Shown here: positions 37,229 through 48,975 of the stretch, in pieces
How the letters are laid out: the number at the start of each line of letters is the position of its first letter
Position numbering within the stretch: position 1 is the stretch's first letter
DNA from: Combretum micranthum
Taxonomy: Eukaryota; Streptophyta; Magnoliopsida; Myrtales; Combretaceae
NCBI GenBank assembly: GCA_024138025.1
Contig: JAMXBD010000577.1
Location: 62,001 to 126,000, forward strand
Reading direction: 5' to 3'
Length of the DNA: 64,000 nt
Made by a program: the position numbers and the translations under genes
Notes under the pieces: generated by a model
Databases searched by the model: none
Told to the model about the DNA's origin: nothing
What the model saw: the letters and a program-made list of their open reading frames with translations, nothing else

Positions 37229-37797
37229 ACCGCATACACAGATATAAGGATGCTTCAATAAGGATGGATTTCAAATATGTTCACAACCAATGACTAAGAT
37301 TCACACTATCATTATCAATACTAAGGGATGGATCAAAGAGAGTCCATTAGGAAACAAAAACATAAACAGCTACTCCTAAGCATAAAAGGGTCTACACCCT
37401 AGCTAATATATAAGTTAATAGTAACACACATTCTACACTATCATCACATAACACATAACTAAGGAAACCTATCTCCAGTACCAATAACTAGTCTATTCAT
37501 CAACCGAATAGCCCACATATAATCTTAATTCTAATGCAGCAAGCAGTACAATTATTGTATTTAATTTTAAGTCCAACAATCAATATTAGGAAAACTCAAT
37601 ATCCCAATAACATACTTTAAAGATAGTACATGTATACAATGTTGGGTACTCCCTAACATTCAAAAGTTCATGAGTCTAATAATTCCTAAATCTACCTGTA
37701 ATTCTTTCCAAGTGCGACTCCATAGGAGATAGCGTAGCACAAGGATCATCGGGTACTGTGTTGATATTACCGGTATTGCCGGTCCACTAACAACAGT

Positions 37798-37957
37798 CAA
37801 GCACACACAATAATCAAATTTTAAGGTCAGATATATGATTAGTTAGGTTATTAGTTTATCCTAACAAATATAAGCATCAGGCACACACAACAAGCAAGTT
37901 TTAAGGTGGGATATAAGATAAGTTAGGTTATTAGATTATCCTAATAAACACAAGCAT
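37798..37957 (+). repeat. 80-bp tandem repeat, two copies
   Basis: Copies at about 37798-37877 and 37878-37957 share 'gcacacacaa', 'gttttaaggt' and 'agttaggttattag.ttatcctaa' in order with scattered substitutions. It lies in gypsy-like DNA just upstream of the hAT-like element. Confidence 0.65.
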
Positions 37958-38055
37958 CAAACAAGGTAATACATGTGCCTAAATATTGGATTTGGTTTGA
38001 GCACTAGAGTCCACTATTAGAGTGGTGTTTGAAAGCTTAATGTACACTTCAAACC

Positions 38056-39374
38056 AATGTTGTTAGATCGGCTTAGCCTGGCTAGTTCGACCCAGTTTGA
38101 CCGGAACTAGCATTGAAGGTGGGTTGGGTCTGACATTTGACTCATATTTTCATCAAACCAACAAAACCTGGTCGGTTCAGCCATGAACCGGTTTACTTGG
38201 CTAGCTTTACCATGTCTAATTGTTCGTTATTTTTTTCAAAGGACAAAAGTGAACATCTATTTGATGTGAAATGAACCTAAAAGCTAAAATAAAAGCAAAA
38301 TAGTAAAAGTATAAAACATTCTCTGAACTCTAAAGCTAATAAAATACCTTAAACCAAAACCCAAAACGCAGCCATCGCCCACTACCACTATAGGAACCAC
38401 CGGTGTTCCACATGTGACACTATCATCTCTATTCTCCACTAGTCAGTTAAGGTAAGTTTCCATACCCATTATTGTTTTTTTTTTTTTTTTTAATGAAGTT
38501 GGTACCTTTATTCTGATGTTTGAAGAAGAAAGTGCCAATAAGCTTTGATTGGTTGGAGGTTGTAAGCTAGTTTTGATTTTGAAGAATTGTATTGGTTATT
38601 GAAAAAGAAAGTGCTGATCACCTTTATCCAAATGTGTTTTATTCCTTTTAACTTGATTGGGTAAGAGGAATAGGAGATTGGGAAAGTTTGAAAATTTTCT
38701 AATGCGTTACAACACAGGGTCCATCTCCATAGAGCTTGATAAAGTAGTATTAGAAATTAGAAATGGACTGAAATAGAAGAGTAGGAAAATTTAACTTGTC
38801 TGTGTGCTTTACATATTATATATAATTCTTTAAATAAAGCCTGGTTCACTTTCTTTTACTTTTCATTGTTAACTATTTTTGTTTGTGTACATATACAAGA
38901 GTAGTTGTGCAACGTATGTATATGCATGTTATTATATACTATGTGAGATGCCAAATGCAATTCACAAAATTACAGCTTGATAAAGGAGACATAATATCGC
39001 TTGAAGTAACGTATTAGTATAATATTAATGTGAAAATTTCATTCTGATGAGGTATTGAGACCTGGTTACTCAAATCATGTGAGCTTAATGTTGAAATTAA
39101 TGGAATTAATTAAAACTTGAATTAATATCTTTGTTTATAGTGTGTTTTTTTAATATGCACTATGTGATTTTAATTAATAGACTGATTGGGTCAATTTAAT
39201 TATGGATTTGATTAGGTAAATTTCATTTATTTTCCTTTTAATAAGTAGGATTTAACTTAAAATTTCATTTTTTTCAACCCCAGTTCTACCCCCGCTTTAA
39301 CTTGGTCTGACAGCTTAACCCTTGACCTCTTAGCTTGTTTAGTTCAAACTCTGATTCGATTTTGACAACATTAT
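38056..39374. mobile_element. non-autonomous hAT-like element, 1.3 kb
   Basis: An 8-base direct repeat TTCAAACC flanks the block (38048-38055 and 39375-39382). The ends are inverted: AATGTTGTTAGATCGG at the left and the reverse complement of ...CGATTTTGACAACATT at the right. Eight-base target duplications are the rule for hAT elements. No transposase frame is present. It sits inside gypsy-like LTR DNA, so it is nested. Confidence 0.6.
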
Positions 39375-39439
39375 TTCAAACCTAAAGAAATAATTCCATT
39401 AAACTTTCATGCTATTTAAGAGAAGAAACGAGAAACTTG

Positions 39440-40325
39440 GTGAAACACAAAGAATATGGACGAAGTACATGATTGTGTTTAGGTTGTGCACTTCAAGGGG
39501 AAACAGGGCTCACATCACATAGGGATACACAACTTAGAACATGGGCTCGTGTACTAGTTGTGTAATTCTGGAAAGATGCTCTTTCAAACATACAGAGAGA
39601 TATACGGCTTTAAACACAGGACTGTGAAGCCATGTATCTTAGGAAACTTTCTACTTTGTAGATAAAGAGGTACATGACTAGAAACGCAGGAATGTGTTCC
39701 AGTCGTGTACTTTAGAGAAAACTTAATTTGTGCATTTTCTCATATTTTCAAACCCAACATCAAAGAAAACACTCCTATGAACACCTTTCGACCCTAAAAT
39801 CGCTTTAGCACTAGCAAAATCCCATCAAGCAAGTCCAACACTCAAGAACAAAAAGAATAAAACACAAGAATTACATTACCCATCAACTTTCTTTCATATT
39901 CCTCACAAATTCCCCAACATCTATTTCATAGAAATCTCTTTCTCTTTGAAACTCCTCCCAAATTCCTTCTTGGTTCGGTGTTACTATTGTACAATTGGGC
40001 TATACACACAACAATCATGTTATGTTGTCATTCCCTAGTTTAGGTTGTCCAAAACAATGAAACATCTTGAGAGAAACGATTATTCACCATAAAATCTTAT
40101 TAAATCTTCTCAAGATTGGTAGAAGAGTGTTGAGAGGGAGAGATGAATTGTTGTTTCACTATATATTCATAAAAGAGCATATGACGGTTGTTAGATTGAC
40201 ATCCTTATTTAAACTATTCTACCAAACAACAGATCCTTTAAGGGACACTAAAATTACCAACACATCCCTGCTTGAAGCTTTATTATTTACCAAAATACTA
40301 CTCTTTATAAGTTATTAACTTTTAA
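39440..40325. repeat. gypsy-type LTR remnant
   Basis: Repeats of the 'tacacaactta..acatgggctcgtgtacta' kind (39440-39725), as at 4.1 and 63.0 kb, are followed by a pyrimidine-rich stretch with 'ctttctctttgaaactcctccc'-like text to about 40 kb. Together with the tandem array at 37.8 kb it seems to form one LTR-like segment split by the hAT-like insertion. Ends are not defined. Confidence 0.35.
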
Positions 40326-41429
40326 AATATGCTTAGGGTACTTCAAAAACCTAATCTAGAAAGTCATTCTCCGCACGTCCCCACATGTGGAAAAACTTTA
40401 CCCAAAAGTGGAGAAAAAATGAAGGGATCCTTTCTTGTTTGATGAGAACCAATGCATTCTCTTGAGCTTTGTGTTTCGGAGTTCGGATTAATTAAGTACT
40501 GGGAGGGGAAAAAATAAGAAAAAAGTCTTGAGCACTATGAATATATCATATAAGTTTCAACTTATAAAGAAGTCATAAATATGGACAAACTCATCGATAA
40601 GAATAAACCATGATAATTTAATTTTTAAAAGTTCATGGTACTGCGCTCAAGAGAACTTATGGAGATCATTAAATCTCGTATATGCCATTTTATCACCAAA
40701 AAATGAGAAAGAGAGGATTTAAGATTTAACATCTTAGTTTGCATTTATGTTGAGAAAAGTCTTCCCTAATAATTGGTTAGGTGAACAACCTTTATAGCTG
40801 CACATTTGTCTCGTTTTACACGTGCTTTGCAACACTAAGTTCAAAATGAAGAGGAAATATTAATTGAGTGTGATAGGAAATGTAGAATAATTAGTGGTAT
40901 ATAAATATCAATAAATTATTTTATATGGATAGTTTTATAAAAATTATGTATTAATTTTTTTATTTGTTTACAATATATTGATACTTTCCTGCCATTTATT
41001 AGGACACGCTATATATCTCATCGAATTATTTCCTCCGGACAGTTGATGTTGATATATAGCTTGCATTTAATAAAAGTACACAGTGAATTTATCGGCAAAC
41101 TTTTAAGATCACCTTATTATATATCTAAAAACTTTATTATAGGTTATATATTAAAATTTGTCATGATATTAAAATAAAATATCATAAATTGAAATATTAG
41201 TACAATCATTTTATTATTTATATTTGATTAAGCTATTTACTTAATGGACTTTTGAGTTGCAAATCTCGTGTCACAAATTAGTAGCGTAAAATAATAAATG
41301 TAAAAGCATAAATCACATCTACAAGTTTATTTATATATACATATATAAATCTAAGTTGTTAAAGGATCTTAAATTTCATCATGCTGACCAAGGATGAATG
41401 AACTAGAAGATTGGTCAATCAAAAGTTAA

Positions 41430-41657
41430 GAGTCTGTTGGATGGTTTGTTTTTCATCTGTATTTGTATCTGTATGAAAAATATTTGTATAAATACATCTT
41501 ATTTATGTTTATATTTTATCTATATTTGATCTATTTAATATTTTCATGAAAACTGTCAATTTTTTTTTATTTATATCTATTTCTTAATAAATAATTTGTT
41601 ACAAAAAATTTGAAAAAAATGTCTGTATCTGTTCAATAAAGATAAACAAACAGACCC
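41430..41657. mobile_element. Tourist-like (PIF/Harbinger) MITE
   Basis: Ends GAGTCTGTTGGATGG and ...AAACAAACAGACCC are inverted. The interior is AT-rich with no ORF. It is flanked by TAA on both sides (aaaagttaa | element | taaatcgag), and the matching site in duplication copy 1 (about 23060-23075) reads aaaagttaaaatcgag with no element, consistent with a 3-base TAA target duplication typical of Tourist elements. A related copy is at 52152-52382. Confidence 0.7.
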
Positions 41658-42770
41658 TAAATCGAGAAGATTGATGGAATGGATTTTAATTTAACCAATG
41701 GATGTCTTGACTTAGTAGACCCAACCACACATGGGAATGTTTGTTTGGTTTTCATTTGTGTGTTTCTTCTCAATTTTTGACTTACCTCGTTGTTGTGCCC
41801 TACAATAATTAAATTAGAGTTTCATGAAGTATGAGAAATAAGGTTGTAGACGGCCTAATATGCCCGTCAACTTCTTAAATTTTGTTCAATTTGAGTTCAA
41901 AACAAAAATTTTTTTTATATAAATCTTGTTTTGGTGTAGACTTGTGATGTGGTTAGGCTAGTAAACTAGTTTGTAAGTTTATTATATATATATATATATT
42001 ATGATATGTATAATTACACAATTAACATTGTCTACTATTTCAACAAAAAAAAAATCATAATTATTTAAACCCTAGAAAATGGACACGATATATTCCAAGT
42101 TTTCATAGATTTATTCAGAGACTTGAGCTTCATGCTTCAATTCAAGCTCGACCTCTAACTTGATAATGTAAACAAGTTATCCATCCAATTTCAATTTTTT
42201 ATTTTCGAATTGAGCTTGATCTTAAAATTGTAATCTTCAACTAACTAAACTCAGCTTAATTCATACTCTATTATCTTTTTAGTAAGTCAAGTCTAAACTT
42301 TCAAAAGTTTTATGCACCCGATTTGACTCGAAAGAGCCTTATACCCAAAAAAAAAATTATTTTGACGCCGAATATCCGCTTTCCATACAAAACCGTGTGT
42401 TTGCTGTCTCCTCATGTTCTCTTTACTTCTATGGGATTTAGTGATGCGATATATGTGCTCCCTATCCACGCCCAACAACAATAATGTTGGTTGTTTATGC
42501 ATTTGGAATAGATTAAGCATAACCATCGCACATGCAAAAATCTTGTTTTCATAAACGCCACAATAGTACTTGCTAGCAAAAATACATAAAGGAATCATGC
42601 ACTCATCAATCAATATCAACGAGCTTTTTAGGTATGAAACTGGGAACAGTTGGTGGAGGTTGGACTTTTGCTTGTGTGGCTGGCAAATTGATATGGACCA
42701 CACAATATCTACCAGTTATCACTCAAGCTACAGGCTGGATCTCTAACCTAAATAATAATAATAATAATAA

Positions 42771-43060
42771 ATGTTAATGTAACTTTGGTAAAATATTAAC
42801 TAAATATTTGAATTTAAAATTTATCAACTTAGTACCTTAATATTGAAATTGATCAATGTAATATTTAAAAAACTTTGAAATTGATCAACTTAGTATTTGA
42901 AAGAACTTGATAGAGATACTGTTAGTCTGCACGAAAAGTTTTTTTCGCACCAAACTGCCTAACTTTAAAATTTTTATACTAAATTGATCAATTTAAAAGT
43001 TCAGGTATCTAATTACATATTTTATCAAAGTTTATGTATCATTTGTGATATTAAATCTAA
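42771..43060. mobile_element. Mutator-like MITE with long inverted arms
   Basis: The arms carry 'tttggtaaaatatt', 'tatcaacttagtacc', 'aaattgatcaa' and their reverse complements (from about 42771 inward and from 43060 inward). It is the same family as 50199-50505, sharing 'aacttagtatttgaaagaactt' and 'gatactgtta...aaaagttttttt' core text. It is absent from duplication copy 1. Confidence 0.6.
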
Positions 43061-43078
43061 TAATAATAATAATAATAA

Positions 43079-43109
<31 letters not shown>

Positions 43110-43121
43110 AAGAAGAAGAAA
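43058..43121 (+). repeat. compound (TAA)n(GAA)n microsatellite
   Basis: About 8 TAA units pass into about 14 GAA units. The short Lys/Asn and Leu/Ile open frames over it are artefacts of the repeat. Confidence 0.9.
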
Positions 43122-44589
43122 TGTTATGAATGGGGCAATATAAAGATAGATAACTGCCTTAGCAAGTTCAAGGTAGCATGGCCTATATTTATTTAGGAAA
43201 TTCATGAGGAAAGTAATCTCTTCTTGTCTCACTCCTCTTCAGATTTGAATCTAAAATTTTTAATATTTTAGAATATAACTCAGTCACTAAAATAAATCAT
43301 AAAAAAATTATTTTCATTGATCTTGTTTAAATTGTTTTCATTGGTTATGTTCCAGTAGCTGCCATATATTATTATCCTACATAGACACGTACAAACCTCT
43401 TTAATTTATACAGACATGATGGTAGGAAATCAAGATTTGGTGAGCTAATTGGAAGTCTTTATTTTATTATAAGGCATGGTTCATCCAAAAAATCAAAACA
43501 AAGATTTGGTAGTGCAAGACATCTCAAATCGCATGTGGATGACAATTGACCTAGTATTAAAATGGATAAAGGATGGTTATAGTTCATAATTAATTTGAAA
43601 GACCACACTACAAGACGAAGAGGATGGAAGTATAACTGTATAAGTATATATAAATATATTCATCTAGAATTTTAAAACAGTATCACTCGAAAAGTATGAG
43701 GAATAATAAAAATTATGCCAAGTTATCTGATTTTGCGTTGAGTCATGGAACGCAAATAATAATTTTTTACATACATAGATCAAAGATTTATCAAATAAGA
43801 TCTAACTTATAGCTTATTAGACATAGGCACGGTTTTGAAATCGAATCGAACCAGAACTGCAAGCTCCAGATCTTGAAATTTAGCAATCAAAACCGCCTCC
43901 CAAGGTTGTGGTCTAGTTTCGGTTTTGAAACCGTGGAACCGATTTTTTTATTATTCAACCATTTTTTTAATAAGAGCTAGGCATATTGACCAAATCAAAT
44001 ATGATAAATATATATTAATAAATTATTGAATGAAAATAAAGATTTCATTAGTACTAATACATCAAGTGTATAGGATATATCTCACATTTTAACTTTATTC
44101 TTTTAATTCATTTTCAAAAGGGTTCTAAATACATTCCATATAAAGGTGATCCTGGGTTCATTTTACTTATGTGGGTCTATTGCATATTGAAATATATGCA
44201 AAATAAAATCTCAGAATTAACCTTTTTTCAAACTTTCAAGGCTCAAATAGCTTTTTGCATCATTTACATGCAGGAATAGACTAAAAGGCTAATGATTAAG
44301 ATTGCATATTCCTACTTTTGACTCCTACTTTATACAACATAATGATATGTTAGAGAGACGAGGTTCGCTCCATTTCCTTCCCAACACCAGTTGGCTGCAC
44401 AATCGCAGTACAAAAACACTGAAAATAAAAACAAAAACCGGTAAATTATTCACCAAGCTTTTTCTTTTTTTTTTTTTCCAGTAAATTATTCACCAAGTTG
44501 ACCGCATTATTTGTATATATAAATAAATTTGTATTAGCATTTAATATTTAGCGAGATAGTGCAACAGCCAGATATGTCTTTTTTTTATT

Positions 44590-44915
44590 TTATTTAAATA
44601 ATTTATACCGAAAGATATTAACATCTAAATAAGTTTATTTAAGATATCAATATTTCAAATAACTAAAAAAAGAATTTAACATTTTATAAAGTGATCAAAT
44701 GAGGTATCAACATTTTACTAAATTTATTTAAGATATCAAATTTTGGATAATTTATTATTAATTTTCCTCAAAATTCATTTTTTCATTGAATACTTTATGA
44801 CTTATTCTGTAAAATGTTAATTAATCTTTTTAACCATTTGAAACGTTAATACAATACATTGAAAAAATTTATCTACAAATATAATACCTTTTAATATAAT
44901 TTATCCTATCATAGT
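44590..44915. mobile_element. inverted-repeat MITE (family B)
   Basis: Second copy of the element at 19.3 kb. Arms with 'ttatttaagatatcaatattt' and the inverted 'gaaacgttaatac...aaatttatct' surround a core with 'aggtatcaacattttac' and 'ttattctgtaaaatgtt'. Confidence 0.5.
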
Positions 44916-45579
44916 TCTTTCTTATTTGTATATATTGTTTTATCTTATTTATATTTGTTTGATACATAAAACATGATTTGAAGCTATATTTTAAATTTCG
45001 GAAAGAAAAATTTTGATGTTTTATTTTTCTTTTAAACTTATGTAAATTACTATTGAATTGAATTTTGTAGAGGATGACTCATTACATATTTAACTTTTAC
45101 GAATATATACTTTAATTCCATCCTTTTTGGATCTTGAAAAACGAAAATCAAACAAACTAAACTGACTCTCAAAGTTAATTAAGTTATAAAGCAACAAAGG
45201 AAATATATTTTTAAAACATTTAAAATATAAAAGAAGTTATTATACATTAATATTATAGGTACATATAGTGACAAAATCTTACGAAAGGAAAAACCTAATC
45301 GAGGACATCGTGCTGTGCACGTCGCCACATGGAGAAAAACTTTACCTGAATTGAGAATAAAACCAAAGTGGTCCTTTAATTTCTTGACTGGTGAGAACCA
45401 ATCCAGTCTATGAATAATAATAACTCATATAATATAAAAAATTCATTGAATTAAACAAACTTAATGATAATTGATAAGAATAACTATGATAATTTAGTGT
45501 CTATAAGTTTAGTATAGGGCTTAAGAAAGTTTATGAAGATCATTAAATTTCATGCCGATTAGTTTTTGTTTATGGTTTC

Positions 45580-46857
45580 ATCAAATTGTTTCATAAGGTT
45601 TATGTTAACATATCTGATTGTTTCATTTATAAAGTTTATATAACATGATTTGTGTTTCATTTTTTTTAGTCATTTTGATTTTTTTTTTTCGTTTTCGAAT
45701 GTATATTTAGTAAAAATAATACAGATGAAAAGAGATAATTTTTACTTATAAACATTCATATAATGAAATATAAATACATATAAAACAAATGAAAATTGGA
45801 TAATCTAAATAGACCACATCACACAAAAACCGAGTTAAAGGCATAAGGGATTCTAAAAATTATTCAACAATTTGTCATTTTCATTTTGAAAAACAAAAAT
45901 CACAAGTAAATGATAACAACAAATTATGATTGGTTTTTTTATTTTCTCATAGCAACTTTATCTAAATTACTTGACGTGAAAACCAAAGCTAAAACAACTC
46001 TATAAATTACTTAACGCTTTATTTAAGTTGCTTAGTTTTTGTGGATTGCTTAGCTAAGTAATCTAAAAAGCAAGTTACTTTGATTTTTTTTTTTTTATAC
46101 TTTTGATGATAGTTGTGTATAATTTATGTAACGTGAGATTCATAAAAATTTAAAAAATCAGATTAATTAATTTTTAAAGTAACTTACAAATAAAAAATAA
46201 TTCACGAATAATGATGATCATACAGCCACATACATACAAGACAGAGTTTTTATTTTATTTTATTTTATTTTATTATTATTATTATTTTTTTTTTTTTTTT
46301 GCCAAATACCTATAGGACAGATTAGACTCTGATCGACAACTAGAGTCCGAAACAGACAAGAGACGGGAACTGTTATTTTACCCAAATTTTGATTATCACA
46401 CTCAGAATCTTACAATAATTCACAACTTCTTATCACAAACACCAAGATACTGAAAAAAATAAAAAAATTAAGGGGACCTTGATTAAAGCCTTAAGCTTCG
46501 ATGTTTTTTCTTTTTTTTGGACTTCTTAAGCTTCGATGTTGAAAATAGAAAATTTTAACATCAAACAGTGAATAAGTAGAATACGAAGAGTTTTTTTTTT
46601 TTTTCCTAATAAATCCCAGTATATCTTTTTCTTTCTTTTTCACTTATGATGGTAAGTTAGTTAAACAAATTAATTTTTAATAAAAAGTAAAAACACATAT
46701 ATGTATAATTTTCTATAGCTTAACTGTATTACTCACAAAATCTCACAAATACACATCCCTCCATTAACAAAATGTCTGTAAACAAGTCATTAACAATATA
46801 AAACAATCTCTTTATTTCTTTTTAAATTATTTTAGAGGAAAAAAAACCATCCACTCT
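45580..46857. other. AT-rich intergenic DNA, 3' side of the DUF761 gene
   Basis: No gene is seen. It holds poly(T)/(TTTTA)n low complexity at about 46250-46300 and a short Tourist-like MITE remnant near 45690-45815. The 3' UTR of the minus-strand gene must lie in the first few hundred bases below 46858; no clear signal was chosen. Confidence 0.5.
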
Positions 46858-48779
46858 TCAATCTAGGTTCGGGCTTTCTGGGCTTGGCTCTTGATCTAGG
46901 CCCAGGCCCAAATTAGACCTCCCCGGCCTCTTCTGCTTAATGGAGTTCATCTTCTCCAGTTTCAATCCTGCTCTAAACTTAGCTATGAAGTTATCTGCTT
47001 TTTGTTCACATCCGGACTCGGGCATGATGTTGGCGTATTCGGATCCACCACGGGCTCGATGGACCCGACCCTTTTGTCGAAAACGACCCGCTATAATCAT
47101 CATTATCTACATCTTCTATATCCGGGGAACTGCTTCTGGATGTCGTGTTGCTGTTAATCCTTATGAATCCTCCCCTCACCGTGTACCTCGACTCCGGCAC
47201 CTTGAATGGTGGTGGCAGCGGGGGTGGAGGGATCGGAATAAGTGGCGATTGACCTCCGGTGTTGATGTTGGTATCTGGAATTATTGGCTGGCTTGGTAAT
47301 GTTGATCTATTTATAGTGACGACATTCTTGGGCCGTTGTGGTGGCGGAGGTGGTGGTGGTGGAGGAGGATTGGAGTGGGGTTTTTTGTTTTTACCCTTTT
47401 TGGTAGAAAATATGGAATCGAACCTGAAGGGTGGTGGAGGTGGTGGCGGCGGCGGCGGTGATGATGGTGGATAAAGGAACTGCAATGACGGCGGTGGCGG
47501 GGGTTGAGAGACGAAGAGGCTCTCGAAGCTCTCGCCGCTCTTTTGCCTTTGTTTCTTCTTTCTCCTCCTTAATGAATTCAAGAACTCTTTTGTTGCTGAT
47601 CCACTTCTCTTCTTCTCGTGGTTTCCACTCGCCGTGGGAGGCGGTGGCGGTGGCGTCACCACTGGTTCAGGTACTTGCGATTCCGAGATGGGACTTTCCA
47701 CAACAGTTCCATATGACCTCTTCGTCGTCCGACGGCGCTCTGATCGGGAAGGTGGCGGCGCCTCCACATACGGCGGAGGAGACGGCGGTCGGAGAGTTTC
47801 CACCTCCGACCTATGCTTCCTCGGAACCGCTCCATATTCCCGTGCAGCCTTCCGTGAAGAAGATATAGGCTCCTCCGCCATAGCCGGCGGCGGCACTGTC
47901 TCTTCCGTCGGTAGAAAAATTTCCGACTCTGATTTCGTCTTTCTTCGTCGAACAGTTTGATGTGTCGTACCCGGCGGCGGCGCCGCTGTGCTCGGCTGTG
48001 GGAGTACTTCCTTATCAGCATTCTTCAAAATATCTTCATATGACCTGCTTGGCTTCCGTCTAGAAACTACATGGTCCGCCGGAACGCTCAGCTGCGGATC
48101 AGCCTCCGCGGGTGGTTGCCGCACCGCCACATCTTCCTTAACCACCACCTGCTCCACAATGGTAGTTTTTGTCTCAAACTTCTCATCATCTTTTTCTTCT
48201 CCTAATCTGTCCACCTGGTCAACGAAAACACCACGATCCGAACTGGACCCAAAACTTCCATACCCGTGCAAACGGGTATCGTCATAAAATTTCAGCCGTT
48301 CGTCATGATACGTGTAGGATGGCCATTGATTCTCGACCCTAAGATCAGGGTAGGAACTGCTGCTCTAAGCCTATTGAAGGAACTGGTCTTAAAGGCCCTA
48401 TACGGCGTTTGGTCTGAATACTCATCACCACTTGCATACCATTGACTCCTCGTATTTGGTGAAACATTTGATCTCGGTGTGTTCATGTCTTCATTGCTAT
48501 TGTTAGTGGTGTTTCTACTTAAAAAACCACATATGATCGCAAACAGCACAAGTACTAAATTCAACGAGTCCCAACTTTTCTTAACCAAATGTGGCCTAAA
48601 AATGCTAGAGGTGAAGGATACTATAGCAGGGACAACTATGAAAATGAGCACTAGGGATGTGGCTAGTAGGAGTATGAGAAGAAACCCGAGTTGAGAAAGA
48701 TCGGCGACGAGCGACGGCGGCGGTGGTGGTTGCGGGTGGAAGTGACCCAGAATGGGGATAAGTCTTCCTCTTCTTCCAT
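46858..48779 (-). CDS. proline-rich two-TM protein with DUF4408/DUF761-type ends; four single-base frame breaks
   Basis: Intronless. The start ATG is at 48779-48777 (MEEEEDLSPFWVTSTRNH) and TGA at 46860-46858. Similarity runs through successive frames: hydrophobic segment GFLLILLLATSLVLIFIVV with PAIVSFTSSIF, then RPHLVKKSWDSLNLVLVLFA with a second hydrophobic stretch (DUF4408-like N-terminus); SSSYPDLR; a long disordered middle with many poly-Pro blocks and basic runs (LRRRKKKQRQK); and the C-terminal CPSPDVNKK, KADNFIAKFRAGLKLEKMN (DUF761, 'cotton fibre' type). The frame slips near 48685, 48362, 47052 and 47000, each explained by one missing base. Length 1922 plus 4 gives exactly 642 codons. 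Plant databases call such proteins hydroxyproline-rich glycoprotein family; they are probably membrane-anchored and of unknown function. Despite the name, it lacks extensin SPPPP repeats and a signal peptide. Confidence 0.85.
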
Positions 48780-48967
48780 AATTTCAGGTGAAAGGATTGA
48801 GCAAAATGAGCTTTCAGGGGGTATTGCTTTTGGCTTTTGGCTTTTGGTTTGCTTTTGCTTTGGGGTATGCTTTTTGTGGGGTGGTGGTGGATATAGTTAC
48901 GCTTGTGAGTTGTGGGAGATTTGTGGGTTGTGTTATGTGATATACTTTTCTTCATGTATCTAATAGA

Positions 48968-48975
48968 TATTTATA
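48968..48975 (-). promoter_or_regulatory. TATA box of the DUF761-type gene
   Basis: TATAAATA on the minus strand, about 190 bases upstream of the ATG at 48779. It would place transcription start near 48935 and a 5' UTR of about 155 bases. It is the best TATA match upstream of the gene. Confidence 0.5.

Larger units (their letters stand above)
22400..40700. repeat. tandem segmental duplication, copy 1 (expanded)
   Basis: Direct repeat of the DNA at 40.7-45.6 kb. Collinear blocks (copy 1 ~ copy 2): 22470-22600 ~ 40745-40850; 22735-23075 ~ 41048-41430 and on; 23870-24050 ~ 41680-41860; 26510-26790 ~ 42050-42300; 27330-27640 ~ 42440-42745; 27830-28215 ~ 43320-43710; 28695-28720 ~ 43790-43820; 34340-34600 ~ 44280-44550; 40330-40700 ~ 45280-45575. 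The last block of copy 1 runs directly into the first block of copy 2, so the arrangement is head-to-tail. DNA at about 24.05-26.5, 28.22-28.69, 28.73-34.3 and 34.9-40.3 kb is extra in copy 1 and largely mobile-element-like. No ORF is conserved between copies. Confidence 0.8.
40700..45575. repeat. tandem segmental duplication, copy 2 (compact)
   Basis: Head-to-tail partner of copy 1; the block matches are listed there. Copy 2 has its own later insertions: a Tourist-like MITE (41430-41657), a Mutator-like MITE with an adjoining microsatellite (42771-43121) and perhaps a family B MITE (44590-44915). Conservation between copies is uneven: 27995-28075 against 43490-43565, and 34422-34470 against 44352-44400, are clearly better conserved than their surroundings. 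Confidence 0.8.

Noticed and set aside
42293..42703. 136-codon open frame, - strand
   Set aside because: It lies on duplication blocks, but the matching DNA in copy 1 (26.7-27.6 kb) does not keep the frame, so it is chance.
43032..43232. Leu/Ile-rich reverse frame
   Set aside because: Product of the (TAA)n(GAA)n microsatellite.
47259..48021. Gly-, Arg- and Ser-rich frames overlapping the DUF761-type gene
   Set aside because: They are other-frame readings of CCX/CGG-rich proline codons, not genes.
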